Made by a program: the position numbers and the translations under genes. Below the pieces are notes generated by a model that did no database searches, was not told the DNA's origin, and saw only the letters and a program-made list of their open reading frames with translations. This document shows, in pieces, positions 1-12,924 of a DNA stretch of 38,363 bases; within the stretch, counting starts at the first letter, position 1, and each line of letters starts with the position of its first letter. The stretch is from Saccoglossus kowalevskii (Eukaryota > Hemichordata > Enteropneusta > Harrimaniidae), in assembly GCF_000003605.2 (NCBI RefSeq), contig NW_003119873.1, positions 1 through 38,363 on the forward strand, in the 5' to 3' direction.

Positions 1-2971
1 AGTTCATCATATAGATGGCACACATAGTGCATCATTCGTTGTCAGATAGAGTAAAATAGATAATATAGATGGCACACATAGTGCATCATTCGTTGTCAGA
101 TAGAGTAAAATAGATAATATAGATGGCACACACAGTGCATCATTCGCTGTCAGATAGAGTGAAATAAATAATATAGATGGCACACATAGTGCATCATTCG
201 CTGTCAGATAGAGTAAAATAGATAATATAGATGGCATACAGTGTATCATTCGTTGTCAGATAGAGTAAAATAAATAATATAGATGACACACAGTGCATCA
301 TTTGTTGTCAGATAGAATAAAATAGATAATATAGATGGCATACAGTACATCATTCGTTGTCAGATAGAGTAAAATACATAATATAGATGACACACACAGT
401 GCATCATTCGTTGTCAGATAGAGTAAAATAGATAATATAAATGGCACACATAGTGCATCATTCGCTGTCAGATAGAGTAAAATAGATAATATAGATGGCA
501 CACAGTGCATCATTCACTGTCAGATAGAGTAAAATAGATAATATAGATGGCACACATAGTGCATCATTCGTTGTCAGATAGAGTAAAATAGATAATATAG
601 ATGGCACACATAGTGCATCATTCGTTGTCAGATAGAGTAAAATAGATAATATAGATGGCACACACAGTGCATCATTCGTTGTCAGATAGAGTAAAATAGA
701 TAATATAGATGGCACACACAGTGCAGCATTCGTTGTCAGATAGAGTAAAATAGATAATATAGATGACACACACAGTGCATCATTCGTTGTCAGATAGAGT
801 AAAACAGACAATATAGATGACACACACAGTGCATCATGCGTTGTCAGATAGAGTAAAATAGATAATATAGATGGCACACATAGTGCATCATTCGTTGTCC
901 GATAGAGTAAAATAGATAATATAGATGACACACACAGTGCATCATTCGTTGTCAGATAGAGTAAAATAGACAATATAGATGACACAGACAGTGCATCATT
1001 CGTTGTCAGATAGAGTAAAATAGATAATATAAATGACACACATAGTGCATCATTCGTTGTCAGAGAGAGTAAAATAGATAATATAGATGGCACACAGTGC
1101 ATCATTTGTTGTCAGATAGAGTACAATAGACAATATAGATGGCACACACAGTGCATCATTCGTTGTCAGATAGAGTAAAATAGACAATATAGATGGCACA
1201 CATAGTGCATCATTTGCTGTCACATAGAGTAAAATAGTCAATATAGATGGCACACATAGTGCATCATTCGTTGTCAGATAGAGTAAAATAGATAATATAG
1301 ATGGCACACATAGTGCATCATTTGCTGTCAGATAGAGTAAAATAGTCAATATAGATGACACACAGTGCATCATTCGTTGTCAGATAGACTAAAATAGATA
1401 ATATAGATGACACACACAGTGCATCATTCGTTGTCAGATAGAGTAAAATAGATAATATAGATGGCACACATAGTGCATCATTCGTTGTCAGATAGAGTAA
1501 AATAGATAATATAAATGGCACACATAGTGCATCATTTGCTGTCAGATAGAGTAAAATAGTCAATATAGATGGCACACATAGTGCATCATTCGTTGTCAGA
1601 TAGAGTAAAATAGATAATATAGATGGCACACATAGTGCATCATTTGCTGTCAGATAGAGTAAAATAGTCAATATAGATGGCACACAGTGCATCATTCGTT
1701 GTCAGATAGACTAAAATAGATAATATAGATGACACACACAGTGCATCATTCGTTGTCAGATAGAGTAAAATAGATAATATAGATGGCACACAGTGCATCA
1801 TTCGTTGTCAGATAGAGTAAAATAGACAATATAGATGACAAACACAGTGCATCATTTGCTGTCAGATAGAGTAAAATAGATAATATAGATGGCACACAGA
1901 GCATCATTTGCTGTCAGATAGAGTAAAATAGATAATATAGATGGCACACAGAGCATCATTTGCTGTCAGATAGAGTAAAATAGATAATATAGATGGCACA
2001 CACAGTGCATCATTCGTTGTCAGATAGAGTAAAATAGATAATATAGATGGCACACATAGTGCATCATTTGCTGTCAGATAGAGTAAAATAGTCAAAATAG
2101 ATGGCACACATAGTGCATCATTCGTTGTCAGATAGAGTAAAATAGATAATATAGATGGCACACATAGTGCATCATTTGCTGTCAGATAGAGTAAAATAGT
2201 CAATATAGATGGCACACAGTGCATCATTCGTTGTCAGAGTAAAATAGATAATATAGATGGCACACATAGTGCATCATTTGCTGTCAGATAGAGTAAAATA
2301 GATAATATAGATGACACACACAGTGCATCATTCGTTGTCAGATAGAGTAAAATAGATAATATAGATGGCACACATAGTGCATCATTTGCTGTCAGATAGA
2401 GTAAAATAGTCAATATAGATGGCACACATAGTGCATCATTCGTTGTCAGATAGAGTAAAATAGATAATATAGATGGCACACATAGTGCATCATTTGCTGT
2501 CAGATAGAGTAAAATAGTCAATATAGATGGCACACAGTGCATCATTCGTTGTCAGATAGACTAAAATAGATAATATAGATGACACACACAGTGCATCATT
2601 CGTTGTCAGATAGAGTAAAATAGATAATATAGATGGCACACACAGTGCATCATTCGCTGTCAGATAGAGTGAAACAAATAATATAGATGGCACACATAGT
2701 GCATCATTCGCTGTCAGATAGAGTTAAATAGATAATATAGATGACACACACAGTGCATCATTCGTTGTCAGATAGAGTAAAACAGATAATATAGATGACA
2801 CACATAGTGCATCATTCGTTGTCAGATAGAGTAAAACAGATAATATAGATGACACACATAGTGCATCATTCGCTGTCAGATAGAGTAAAATAGATAATAT
2901 AGATGGCGCACATAGTGCATCATTCGTTGTCAGATAGAGTAAAATAGATAATATAGATGGCATACAGTGTA
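1..2971. repeat. Higher-order block, copy 1 (counterpart at 36096-38363)
   Basis: The order of unit subtypes matches the last 2.3 kb of the window almost base for base. The offset is 36,086 bp at the start, 35,924 bp around 1050-1560 and 35,392 bp from about 2091 onward. The two steps are indels of 162 bp (three units) and 532 bp (about ten units). Shared rare variants include GTCACATAGAG near 1220 and 37145, and GACACAGACAG near 984 and 36905. The first nine bases of the window do not fit the expected unit sequence. Confidence 0.9.
81..134 (+). repeat. Representative 54-bp satellite unit
   Basis: This is a typical unit. It contains 21 A, 15 T, 11 G and about 7 C. Its only CpG is at 91-92, inside ATTCGTTG. 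Two sites fit the WGATAR consensus recognised by GATA-family zinc-finger factors: AGATAG at 98-103 and AGATAA at 112-117. The 17 bases 88-104 resemble the left half of the mammalian CENP-B box (TTCGTTG shared) but lack the CGGG half. Variation across the array concentrates at the CpG (TTTG and TTCA forms), the second GATA site (TAGTCAAT, TAGACAAT, CAGATAAT), the CA/TA step and GATGGC versus GATGAC. Functional roles of these motifs are not shown by the sequence. Confidence 0.9.
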
Positions 2972-3240
2972 TCATTCGTTGTCAGATAGAGTAAAATAAA
3001 TAATATAGATGACACACAGTGCATCATTCGTTGTCAGAGTAAAATAGATAATATAGATGGCACACATAGTGCATCATTTGTTGTCAGATAGAGTAAAATA
3101 GATAATATAGATGGCATACAGTACATCATTTGTTGTCAGATAGAGTAAAATAGATAATATAGATGGCACACAGTGCATCATTCGTTGTCAGATAGAGTAA
3201 AATAGATAATATAGATGGCATACAGTGTATCATTCGTTGT
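2345..3240. repeat. 1,432-bp tandem higher-order repeat, copy 1
   Basis: Matches 3777-4672 at a constant offset of 1,432 bp. Landmarks in order are a GACTAAAATAG unit, a GTGAAACAAAT unit, a GTTAAATAG unit, two CAGATAATATAG units, a GGCGCACATAG unit, a GGCATACAGTG unit and a 50-bp GTCAGAGTAAA unit. Upstream of about 2345 the second copy has one additional 54-bp unit, so the offset changes to 1,378 bp. Confidence 0.88.
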
Positions 3241-3776
3241 CAGATAGAGTAAAATAGATAATATAGATGGCACACATAGTGCATCATTCGTTGTCAGATA
3301 GAGTAAAATAGATAATATAGATGGCACACATAGTGCATCATTTGCTGTCAGATAGAGTAAAATAGTCAATATAGATGGCACACATAGTGCATCATTCGTT
3401 GTCAGATAGAGTAAAATAGATAATATAGATGGCACACATAGTGCATCATTTGCTGTCAGATAGAGTAAAATAGTCAATATAGATGGCACACAGTGCATCA
3501 TTCGTTGTCAGAGTAAAATAGATAATATAGATGGCACACATAGTGCATCATTCGTTGTCAGAGTAAAATAGATAATATAGATGGCACACATAGTGCATCA
3601 TTTGCTGTCAGATAGAGTAAAATAGATAATATAGATGGCACACATAGTGCATCATTTGCTGTCAGATAGAGTAAAATAGATAATATAGATGACACACACA
3701 GTGCATCATTCGTTGTCAGATAGAGTAAAATAGATAATATAGATGGCACACATAGTGCATCATTCGTTGTCAGATA

Positions 3777-4672
3777 GAGTAAAATAGATAATATAGATGG
3801 CACACATAGTGCATCATTTGCTGTCAGATAGAGTAAAATAGTCAATATAGATGGCACACATAGTGCATCATTCGTTGTCAGATAGAGTAAAATAGATAAT
3901 ATAGATGGCACACATAGTGCATCATTTGCTGTCAGATAGAGTAAAATAGTCAATATAGATGGCACACAGTGCATCATTCGTTGTCAGATAGACTAAAATA
4001 GATAATATAGATGACACACACAGTGCATCATTCGTTGTCAGATAGAGTAAAATAGATAATATAGATGGCACACACAGTGCATCATTCGCTGTCAGATAGA
4101 GTGAAACAAATAATATAGATGGCACACATAGTGCATCATTCGCTGTCAGATAGAGTTAAATAGATAATATAGATGACACACACAGTGCATCATTCGTTGT
4201 CAGATAGAGTAAAACAGATAATATAGATGACACACATAGTGCATCATTCGTTGTCAGATAGAGTAAAACAGATAATATAGATGACACACATAGTGCATCA
4301 TTCGCTGTCAGATAGAGTAAAATAGATAATATAGATGGCGCACATAGTGCATCATTCGTTGTCAGATAGAGTAAAATAGATAATATAGATGGCATACAGT
4401 GTATCATTCGTTGTCAGATAGAGTAAAATAAATAATATAGATGACACACAGTGCATCATTCGTTGTCAGAGTAAAATAGATAATATAGATGGCACACATA
4501 GTGCATCATTTGTTGTCAGATAGAGTAAAATAGATAATATAGATGGCATACAGTACATCATTTGTTGTCAGATAGAGTAAAATAGATAATATAGATGGCA
4601 CACAGTGCATCATTCGTTGTCAGATAGAGTAAAATAGATAATATAGATGGCATACAGTGTATCATTCGTTGT
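3777..4672. repeat. 1,432-bp tandem higher-order repeat, copy 2
   Basis: Second tandem copy of 2345-3240, essentially identical in unit order and length. Collinearity ends near 4680, where this copy reads GAGAAAAATAAA and copy 1 reads GAGTAAAATAG. The same unit order is found again near 6430-6960 with a small gap at the GTTAAATAG unit, and at the right end of the window. Confidence 0.88.
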
Positions 4673-4763
4673 CAGATAGAGAAAAATAAATAATATAGAT
4701 GACACACAGTGCATCATTCGTTGTCAGAGTAAAATAGATAATATAGATGGCACACATAGTGCA

Positions 4764-5350
4764 TCATTTGTTGTCAGATAGAGTAAAATAGATAATATAG
4801 ATGGCATACAGTACATCATTCGTTGTCAGATAGAGTAAAATAGATAATATAGATGACACACACAGTGCATCATTCGTTGTCAGATAGAGTAAAATAGATA
4901 ATATAAATGGCACACATAGTGCATCATTCGCTGTCAGATAGAGTAAAATAGATAATATAGATGGCACACAGTGCATCATTCGCTGTCAGATAGAGTAAAA
5001 TAGATAATATAGATGGCACACATAGTGCATCATTCGCTGTCAGATAGAGTAAAATAATAATATAGATGGCACACAGTGCATCATTCGCTGTCAGATAGAG
5101 TAAAATAGATAATATAGATGGCACACATAGTGCATCATTCGTTGTCAGATAGAGTAAAATAGATAATATAGATGGCACACATAGTGCATCATTCGTTGTC
5201 AGATAGAGTAAAATAGATAATATAGATGGCACACACAGTGCATCATTCGTTGTCAGATAGAGTAAAATAGATAATATAGATGGCACACACAGTGCAGCAT
5301 TCGTTGTCAGATAGAGTAAAATAGATAATATAGATGACACACACAGTGCA
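4764..5350. repeat. 587-bp tandem higher-order repeat, copy 1
   Basis: Repeats at 5351-5937 with a 587-bp offset. Diagnostic shared features are a unit with a one-base deletion reading AAAATAATAATATAG (5051 here, 5638 in copy 2) and a unit with GTGCAGCATTCG near 5293 and 5880. The same marker pair recurs near 28600-28850 and 30976-31220, so this block has also been copied to the right arm. Confidence 0.87.
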
Positions 5351-5937
5351 TCATTCGTTGTCAGATAGAGTAAAATAGATAATATAGATGGCACATAGTA
5401 CATCATTCGTTGTCAGATAGAGTAAAATAGATAATATAGATGACACACACAGTGCATCATTCGTTGTCAGATAGAGTAAAATAGATAATATAAATGGCAC
5501 ACATAGTGCATCATTCGCTGTCAGATAGAGTAAAATAGATAATATAGATGGCACACAGTGCATCATTCGCTGTCAGATAGAGTAAAATAGATAATATAGA
5601 TGGCACACATAGTGCATCATTCGCTGTCAGATAGAGTAAAATAATAATATAGATGGCACACAGTGCATCATTCGCTGTCAGATAGAGTAAAATAGATAAT
5701 ATAGATGGCACACATAGTGCATCATTCGTTGTCAGATAGAGTAAAATAGATAATATAGATGGCACACATAGTGCATCATTCGTTGTCAGATAGAGTAAAA
5801 TAGATAATATAGATGGCACACACAGTGCATCATTCGTTGTCAGATAGAGTAAAATAGATAATATAGATGGCACACACAGTGCAGCATTCGTTGTCAGATA
5901 GAGTAAAATAGATAATATAGATGACACACACAGTGCA
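5351..5937. repeat. 587-bp tandem higher-order repeat, copy 2
   Basis: Tandem partner of 4764-5350. Small differences from copy 1 include GGCACATAGTACATC near 5391, a contracted CA-step form where copy 1 reads GGCATACAGTACATC, and otherwise almost no change. Downstream it continues into a series of GACAATATAG and GATGACAC subtype units. Confidence 0.87.
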
Positions 5938-6524
5938 TCATTCGTTGTCAGATAGAGTAAAACAGACAATATAGATGACACACACAGTGCATCATTCGTT
6001 GTCAGATAGAGTAAAATAGATAATATAGACGGCACACATAGTGCATCATTCGTTGTCCGATAGAGTAAAATAGGTAATATAGATGACACACACAGTGCAT
6101 CATTCGTTGTCAGATAGAGTAAAATAGACAATATAGATGACACACACAGTGCATCATTCGTTGTCAGATAGAGTAAAATAGATAATATAGATGACACACA
6201 TAGTGCATCATTCGTTGTCAGAGAGAGTAAAATAGATAATATAGATGGCACACATAGTGCATCATTCGTTGTCAGATAGAGTAAAATAGATAATATAGAT
6301 GGCACACATAGTGCATCATTTGCTGTCAGATAGAGTAAAATAGTCAATATAGATGGCACACATAGTGCATCATTCGTTGTCAGATAGAGTAAAATAGATA
6401 ATATAGATGGCACACACAGTGCATCATTCGCTGTCAGATAGAGTGAAACAAATAATATAGATGGCACACATAGTGCATCATTCGCTGTCAGATAGAGTAA
6501 ATAGATAATATAGATGACACACAC
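5511..6524 (-). other. Longest stop-free repeat frame (337 codons), not a gene
   Basis: This is the longest open frame in the window. It consists only of 18-residue repeats of the form NDALCVPSILSILLYLTT, because 54 bp is 18 codons and one minus-strand frame of the unit has no stop. It ends where a 52-bp unit shifts the frame. It is extended because a 52-bp unit is followed by a unit with one further base missing (AAAATAATAAT near 5638), so the combined loss of three bases restores the frame. The most frequent unit differences (P/S from GATGGC/GATGAC, T/A from TTGTC/CTGTC) change amino acids, so there is no sign of selection on the protein. No promoter, signal or non-repeat domain is visible. 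A real hydrophobic repeat protein is very unlikely. Confidence 0.9.
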
Positions 6525-7430
6525 AGTGCATCATTCGTTGTCAGATAGAGTAAAACAGATAATATAGATGACACACATAGTGCATCATTCGTTGTCAGAT
6601 AGAGTAAAACAGATAATATAGATGACACACATAGTGCATCATTCGCTGTCAGATAGAGTAAAATAGATAATATAGATGGCGCACATAGTGCATCATTCGT
6701 TGTCAGATAGAGTAAAATAGATAATATAGATGGCATACAGTGTATCATTCGTTGTCAGATAGAGTAAAATAAATAATATAGATGACACACAGTGCATCAT
6801 TCGTTGTCAGAGTAAAATAGATAATATAGATGGCACACATAGTGCATCATTTGTTGTCAGATAGAGTAAAATAGATAATATAGATGGCATACAGTACATC
6901 ATTTGTTGTCAGATAGAGTAAAATAGATAATATAGATGGCACACAGTGCATCATTCGTTGTCAGATAGAGTAAAATAGATAATATAGATGGCATACAGTG
7001 TATCATTCGTTGTCAGATAGAGTAAAATAGATAATATAGATGGCACACATAGTGCATCATTCGTTGTCAGATAGAGTAAAATAGATAATATAGATGGCAC
7101 ACATAGTGCATCATTTGCTGTCAGATAGAGTAAAATAGTCAATATAGATGGCACACATAGTGCATCATTCGTTGTCAGATAGAGTAAAATAGATAATATA
7201 GATGGCACACATAGTGCATCATTTGCTGTCAGATAGAGTAAAATAGTCAATATAGATGACACACACAGTGCATCATTCGTTGTCAGATAGAGTAAAATAG
7301 ATAATATAGATGGCACACAGTGCATCATTCGTTGTCAGATAGAGTAAAATAGACAATATAGATGACAAACACAGTGCATCATTTGCTGTCAGATAGAGTA
7401 AAATAGATAATATAGATGGCACACAGAGCA

Positions 7431-8402
7431 TCATTTGCTGTCAGATAGAGTAAAATAGATAATATAGATGGCACACAGAGCATCATTTGCTGTCAGATAG
7501 AGTAAAATAGATAATATAGATGGCACACATAGTGCATCATTCGTTGTCAGATAGAGTAAAATAGATAATATAGATGGCACACACAGTGCATCATTGATTG
7601 ACAGATAGAGTGAAATAAATAATATAGATGGCACACATAGTGCATCATTCGCTGTCAGATAGAGTTAAATAGATAATATAGATGACACACACAGTGCATC
7701 ATTCGTTGTCAGATAGAGTAAAACAGATAGTATAGATGACACACATAGTGCATCATTCGTTGTCAGATAGAGTAAAATAGATAATATAGATGGCACACAC
7801 AGTGCATCATTCGTTGTCAGATAGAGTAAAATAGACAATATAGATGACACACACAGTGCATCATTTGTTGTCAGATAGAGTAAAATAGATAATATAGATG
7901 ACACACATAGTGCATCATTCGTTGTCAGAGAGAGTAAAATAGATAATATAGATGACACACACAGTGCATCATTCGTTGTCAGATAGAGTAAAATAGATAA
8001 TATAGATGACACACATAGTGCATCATTCGTTGGCAGAGAGAGTAAAATAGACAATATAGATGACACACACAGTGCATCATTCGTTGTCAGATAGAGTAAA
8101 ATAGATAATATAGATGACACACATAGTGCATCATTCGTTGTCAGATAGAGTAAAACAGATAGTATAGATGACACACATAGTGCATCATTCGTTGTCAGAT
8201 AGAGTAAAATAGATAATATAGATGACACACACAGTGCATCATTCGTTGTCAGATAGAGTAAAATAGACAATATAGATGACACACACAGTGCATCATTCGT
8301 TGTCAGATAGAGTAAAATAGATAATATAGATGACACACATAGTGCATCATTCGTTGTCAGAGAGAGTAAAATAGATAATATAGATGGCACACAGTGCATC
8401 AT
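7431..8402. repeat. Higher-order block with 3,484-bp spacing, copy 1
   Basis: Matches 10915-11886 at a constant offset of 3,484 bp. Shared landmarks are a unit reading CATTGATTGACAGATAGAG, a following GTTAAATAG unit, CAGATAGTATAG, and a long run of uninterrupted 54-bp units dominated by GATGACAC with two or three CAGAGAGAG units. The absence of 52-bp units over about 0.7 kb is notable for this array. Confidence 0.87.
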
Positions 8403-8448
8403 TTGTTGTCAGATAGAGTACAACAGACAATATAGATGGCACACACAG

Positions 8449-9040
8449 TGCATCATTCGTTGTCAGATAGAGTAAAATAGATAATATAGATGGCACACAG
8501 TGCATCATTTGCTGTCAGATAGAGTAAAATAGTCAATATAGATGGCACACACAGTGCATAATTCGTTGGCAGATAGAGTAAAATAGATAATATAGATGAC
8601 ACACATAGAGCATCATTCGTTGTCAGATAGAGTAAAATAGATAATATAGATGGCACACACAGTGCATCATTCGTTGTCAGATAGACTAAAATAGAAAATA
8701 TAGATGACACACATAGTGCATCATTCACTGTCAGATAGAGTAAAATAGATAATATAGATGGCACACAGAGCATCATTTGCTGTCAGATAGAGTAAAATAG
8801 ACAATATAGATGACACACACAGTGCATCATTCGCTGTCAGATAGAATAAAATAGATAATATAGATGGCACACAGAGCATCATTTGCTGTCAGATAGAGTA
8901 AAATAGTCAATATAGATGGCACACATAGTGCATCATTCGTTGTCAGAGTAAAATAGATAATATAGATGACACACACAAGGCATCATTCATTGTCAGATAG
9001 AGTAAAATAGATAATATAGATGGCACACAGTGCATCATTC
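8449..9040. repeat. Three-copy higher-order block, copy 1
   Basis: Present again at 16113-16704 (offset 7,664) and 24324-24915 (a further 8,211). It is recognised by rare shared variants: a unit reading GTGCATAATTCGTTGGCAG, CATAGAGCATC, GACTAAAATAGAAAATATAG, and ACACACAAGGCATC (AAGG at 8977, 16641 and 24852). The three copies are nearly identical across about 590 bp. Confidence 0.9.
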
Positions 9041-9183
9041 GTTGTCAGATAGAGTAAAATAGACAATATAGATGGCACACATAGTGCATCATTCGTTGTC
9101 AGATAGAGTAAAATAGATAATATAAATGGCACACATAGTGCATCATTCACTGTCAGATAGAGTAAAATAGATAATATAGATGG

Positions 9184-10440
9184 CACTTATAGTGCATCAT
9201 TCGTTGTCAGATAGAGTAAAATAGATAATATAGATGGCACACACAGTGCATCATTCGTTGTCAGATAGAGTAAAATAGATAATATAGATGGCACACACAG
9301 TGCATCATTCGTTGTCAGATAGAGTAAAATAGATAATATAGATGACACACACAGTGCATCATTCGTTGTCAGATAGAGTAAAACAGACAATATAGATGAC
9401 ACACACAGTGCATCATTCGTTGTCAGATAGAGTAAAATAGATAATATAGATGACACACACAGTGCATCATTCGTTGTCAGATAGAGTAAAATAGATAATA
9501 TAGATGACACACACAGTGCATCATTCGTTGTCAGATAGAGTAAAATAGACAATATAGATGACACACACAGTGCATCATTTGTTGTCAGATAGAGTAAAAT
9601 AGATAATATAGATGGCACACACAGTGCATCATTCGTTGTCAGATAGAGTAAAATAGATAATATAGATGGCACACACAGTGCATCATTCGTTGTCAGATAG
9701 AGTAAAATAGATAATATAGATGACACTCACAGTGCATCATTCGTTGTCAGATAGAGTAAAACAGACAATATAGATGACACACACAGTGCATCATTCGTTG
9801 TCAGATAGAGTAAAATAGATAATATAGATGGCACACATAGTGCATCATTCGTTGTCAGATAGAGTAAAATAGATAATATAGATGACACACACAGTGCATC
9901 ATTCGTTGTCAGATAGAGTAAAATAGATAATATAGATGACACACACAGTGCATCATTCGTTGTCAGATAGAGTAAAATAGACAATATAGATGACACACAC
10001 AGTGCATCATTCGTTGTCAGATAGAGTAAAATAGATAATATAGATGGCACACACAGTGCATCATTCGTTGTCAGATAGAGTAAAATAGATAATATAGATG
10101 GCACACACAGTGCATCATTCGTTGTCAGATAGAGTAAAATAGATAATATAGATGACACACACAGTGCATCATTCGTTGTCAGATAGAGTAAAACAGACAA
10201 TATAGATGACACACACAGTGCATCATTCGTTGTCAGATAGAGTAAAATAGATAATATAGATGGCACACACAGTGCATCATTCGTTGTCAGATAGAGTAAA
10301 ATAGACAATATAGATGACACACACAGTGCATCATTCGTTGTCAGATAGAGTAAAATAGATAATATAGATGACACACATAGTGCATCATTCGTTGTCAGAG
10401 AGAGTAAAATAGATAATATAGATGGCACACAGTGCATCAT
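9184..10440. repeat. Long run of 54-bp units after CACTTATAG marker, copy 1
   Basis: Starts at the rare CACTTATAG variant and continues for about 1.25 kb with exclusively 54-bp units. It matches 24951-25829 at offset 15,767 for the first part and 15,389 for the last part (10440 matching 25829). The difference is 378 bp, exactly seven units. A private CACTCACAG variant near 9724 creates a stop in the repeat frame, absent from the other copy. Confidence 0.85.
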
Positions 10441-10914
10441 TCGTTGTCAGATAGAGTACAATAGACAATATAGATGGCACACACAGTGCATCATTCGTTG
10501 TCAGATAGAGTAAAATAGATAATATAGATGGCACACAGTGCATCATTCGCTGTCAGATAGAGTAAAATAGTCAATATAGATGGCACACACAGTGCATCAT
10601 TCGTTGGCAGATAGAGTAAAATAGATAATATAGATGACACACATAGAGCATCATTCGTTGTCAGATAGAGTAAAATAGATAATATAGATGACACACATAG
10701 TGCATCATTCGTTGTCAGAGAGAGTAAATTAGACAATATAGATGGCACACACAGTGCATCATTCGTTGTCAGATAGACTAAAATAGAAAATATAGATGAC
10801 ACACATAGTGCATCATTCGCTGTCAGAGTAAAATAGTTAATATAGATGGCACACAGAGCATCATTTGCTGTCAGATAGAGTAAAATAGACAACATAGATG
10901 ACACACACAGTGCA

Positions 10915-11886
10915 TCATTTGCTGTCAGATAGAGTAAAATAGATAATATAGATGGCACACAGAGCATCATTTGCTGTCAGATAGAGTAAAATAGTCAATA
11001 TAGATGGCACACATAGTGCATCATTCGCTGTCAGATATAGTAAAATAGATAATATAGATGGCACACACAGTGCATCATTGATTGACAGATAGAGTGAAAT
11101 AAATAATATAGATGGCACACATAGTGCATCATTCGCTGTCAGATAGAGTTAAATAGATAATATAGATGACACACACAGTGCATCATTCGTTGTCAGATAG
11201 AGTAAAACAGATAGTATAGATGACACACATAGTGCATCATTCGTTGTCAGATAGAGTAAAATAGATAATATAGATGGCACACACAGTGCATCATTCGTTG
11301 TCAGATAGAGTAAAATAGACAATATAGATGACACACACAGTGCATCATTTGTTGTCAGATAGAGTAAAATAGATAATATAGATGACACACATAGTGCATC
11401 ATTCGTTGTCAGAGAGAGTAAAATAGATAATATAGATGACACACACAGTGCATCATTCGTTGTCAGATAGAGTAAAATAGATAATATAGATGACACACAT
11501 AGTGCATCATTCGTTGTCAGAGAGAGTAAAATAGACAATATAGATGACACACACAGTGCATCATTCGTTGTCAGATAGAGTAAAATAGATAATATAGATG
11601 ACACACATAGTGCATCATTCGTTGTCAGATAGAGTAAAACAGATAATATAGATGACACACATAGTGCATCATTCGTTGTCAGATAGAGTAAAATAGATAA
11701 TATAGATGACACACACAGTGCATCATTCGTTGTCAGATAGAGTAAAATAGACAATATAGATGACACACACAGTGCATCATTCGTTGTCAGATAGAGTACA
11801 ACAGACAATATAGATGGCACACACAGTGCATCATTCGTTGTCAGATAGAGTAAAATAGATAATATAGATGGCACACAGTGCATCAT
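10915..11886. repeat. Higher-order block with 3,484-bp spacing, copy 2
   Basis: Second copy of 7431-8402 with the same unit order. A few units differ, for example the unit near 11640 reads CAGATAATATAG where copy 1 reads CAGATAGTATAG, and one near 11790 carries GTACAACAGACAAT. These local swaps suggest conversion between units after duplication. Confidence 0.87.
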
Positions 11887-12924
11887 TTGCTGTCAGATAG
11901 AGTAAAATAGATAATATAGATGACACACATAGTGCATCATTCGTTGTCAGAGAGAGTAAAATAGATAATATAGATGGCACACAGTGCATCATTCGTTGTC
12001 AGATAGAGTACAATAGACAATATAGATGGCACACACAGTGCATCATTCATTGTCAGATAGAGTAAAATAGATAATATAGATGGCACACAGTGCATCATTT
12101 GCTGTCAGATAGAGTAAAATAGTCAATTTTGATGGCACACACAGTGCATCATTCGTTGTCAGATAGAGTAAAATAGTCAATATAGATGGCACACATAGTG
12201 CATCATTCGTTGTCAGATAGAGTAAAATAGATAATATAGATGGCACACAGTGCATCATTTGCTGTCAGATAGAGTAAAATAGATAATATAGATGGCACAC
12301 ATAGTGCATCATTCGTTGTCAGATAGAGTAAAATAGATAATATAGATGGCACACACAGTGCATCATTAGTTGTCAGATAGAGTAAAATAGTCAATATAGA
12401 TGGCACACATAGTGCATCATTCGCTGTCAGATAGAGTAAAATAGATAATATAGATGGCACACACAGTGCATCATTGATTGACAGAAAGAGTGAAATAAAT
12501 AATATAGATGGCACACATAGTGCATCATTCGCTGTCAGATAGAGTTAAATAGATAATATAGATGACACACACAGTGCATCATTCGTTGTCAGATAGAGTA
12601 AAACAGATAGTATAGATGACACACATAGTGCATCATTCGTTGTCAGATAGAGAAAAATAGATAATATAGATGGCACACATAGTGCATCATTCGTTGTCAG
12701 AGAGAGTAAAATAGATAATATAGATGGCACACAGTGCATCATTCGTTGTCAGATAGAGTACAATAGACAATATAGATGGCACACACAGTGCATCATTCAT
12801 TGTCAGATAGAGTAAAATAGATAATATAGATGGCACACAGTGCATCATTTGCTGTCAGATAGAGTAAAATAGTCAATTTTGATGGCACACACAGTGCATC
12901 ATTCGTTGTCAGATAGAGTAAAAT

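Noticed and set aside
5511-6524. 337-codon minus-strand open frame, and similar ones such as 24954-25829 (291 codons), as protein genes
   Set aside because: They consist only of the satellite unit read in its one stop-free frame, begin and end at random unit variants, show amino-acid-changing differences freely, and have no non-repeat sequence or start context.
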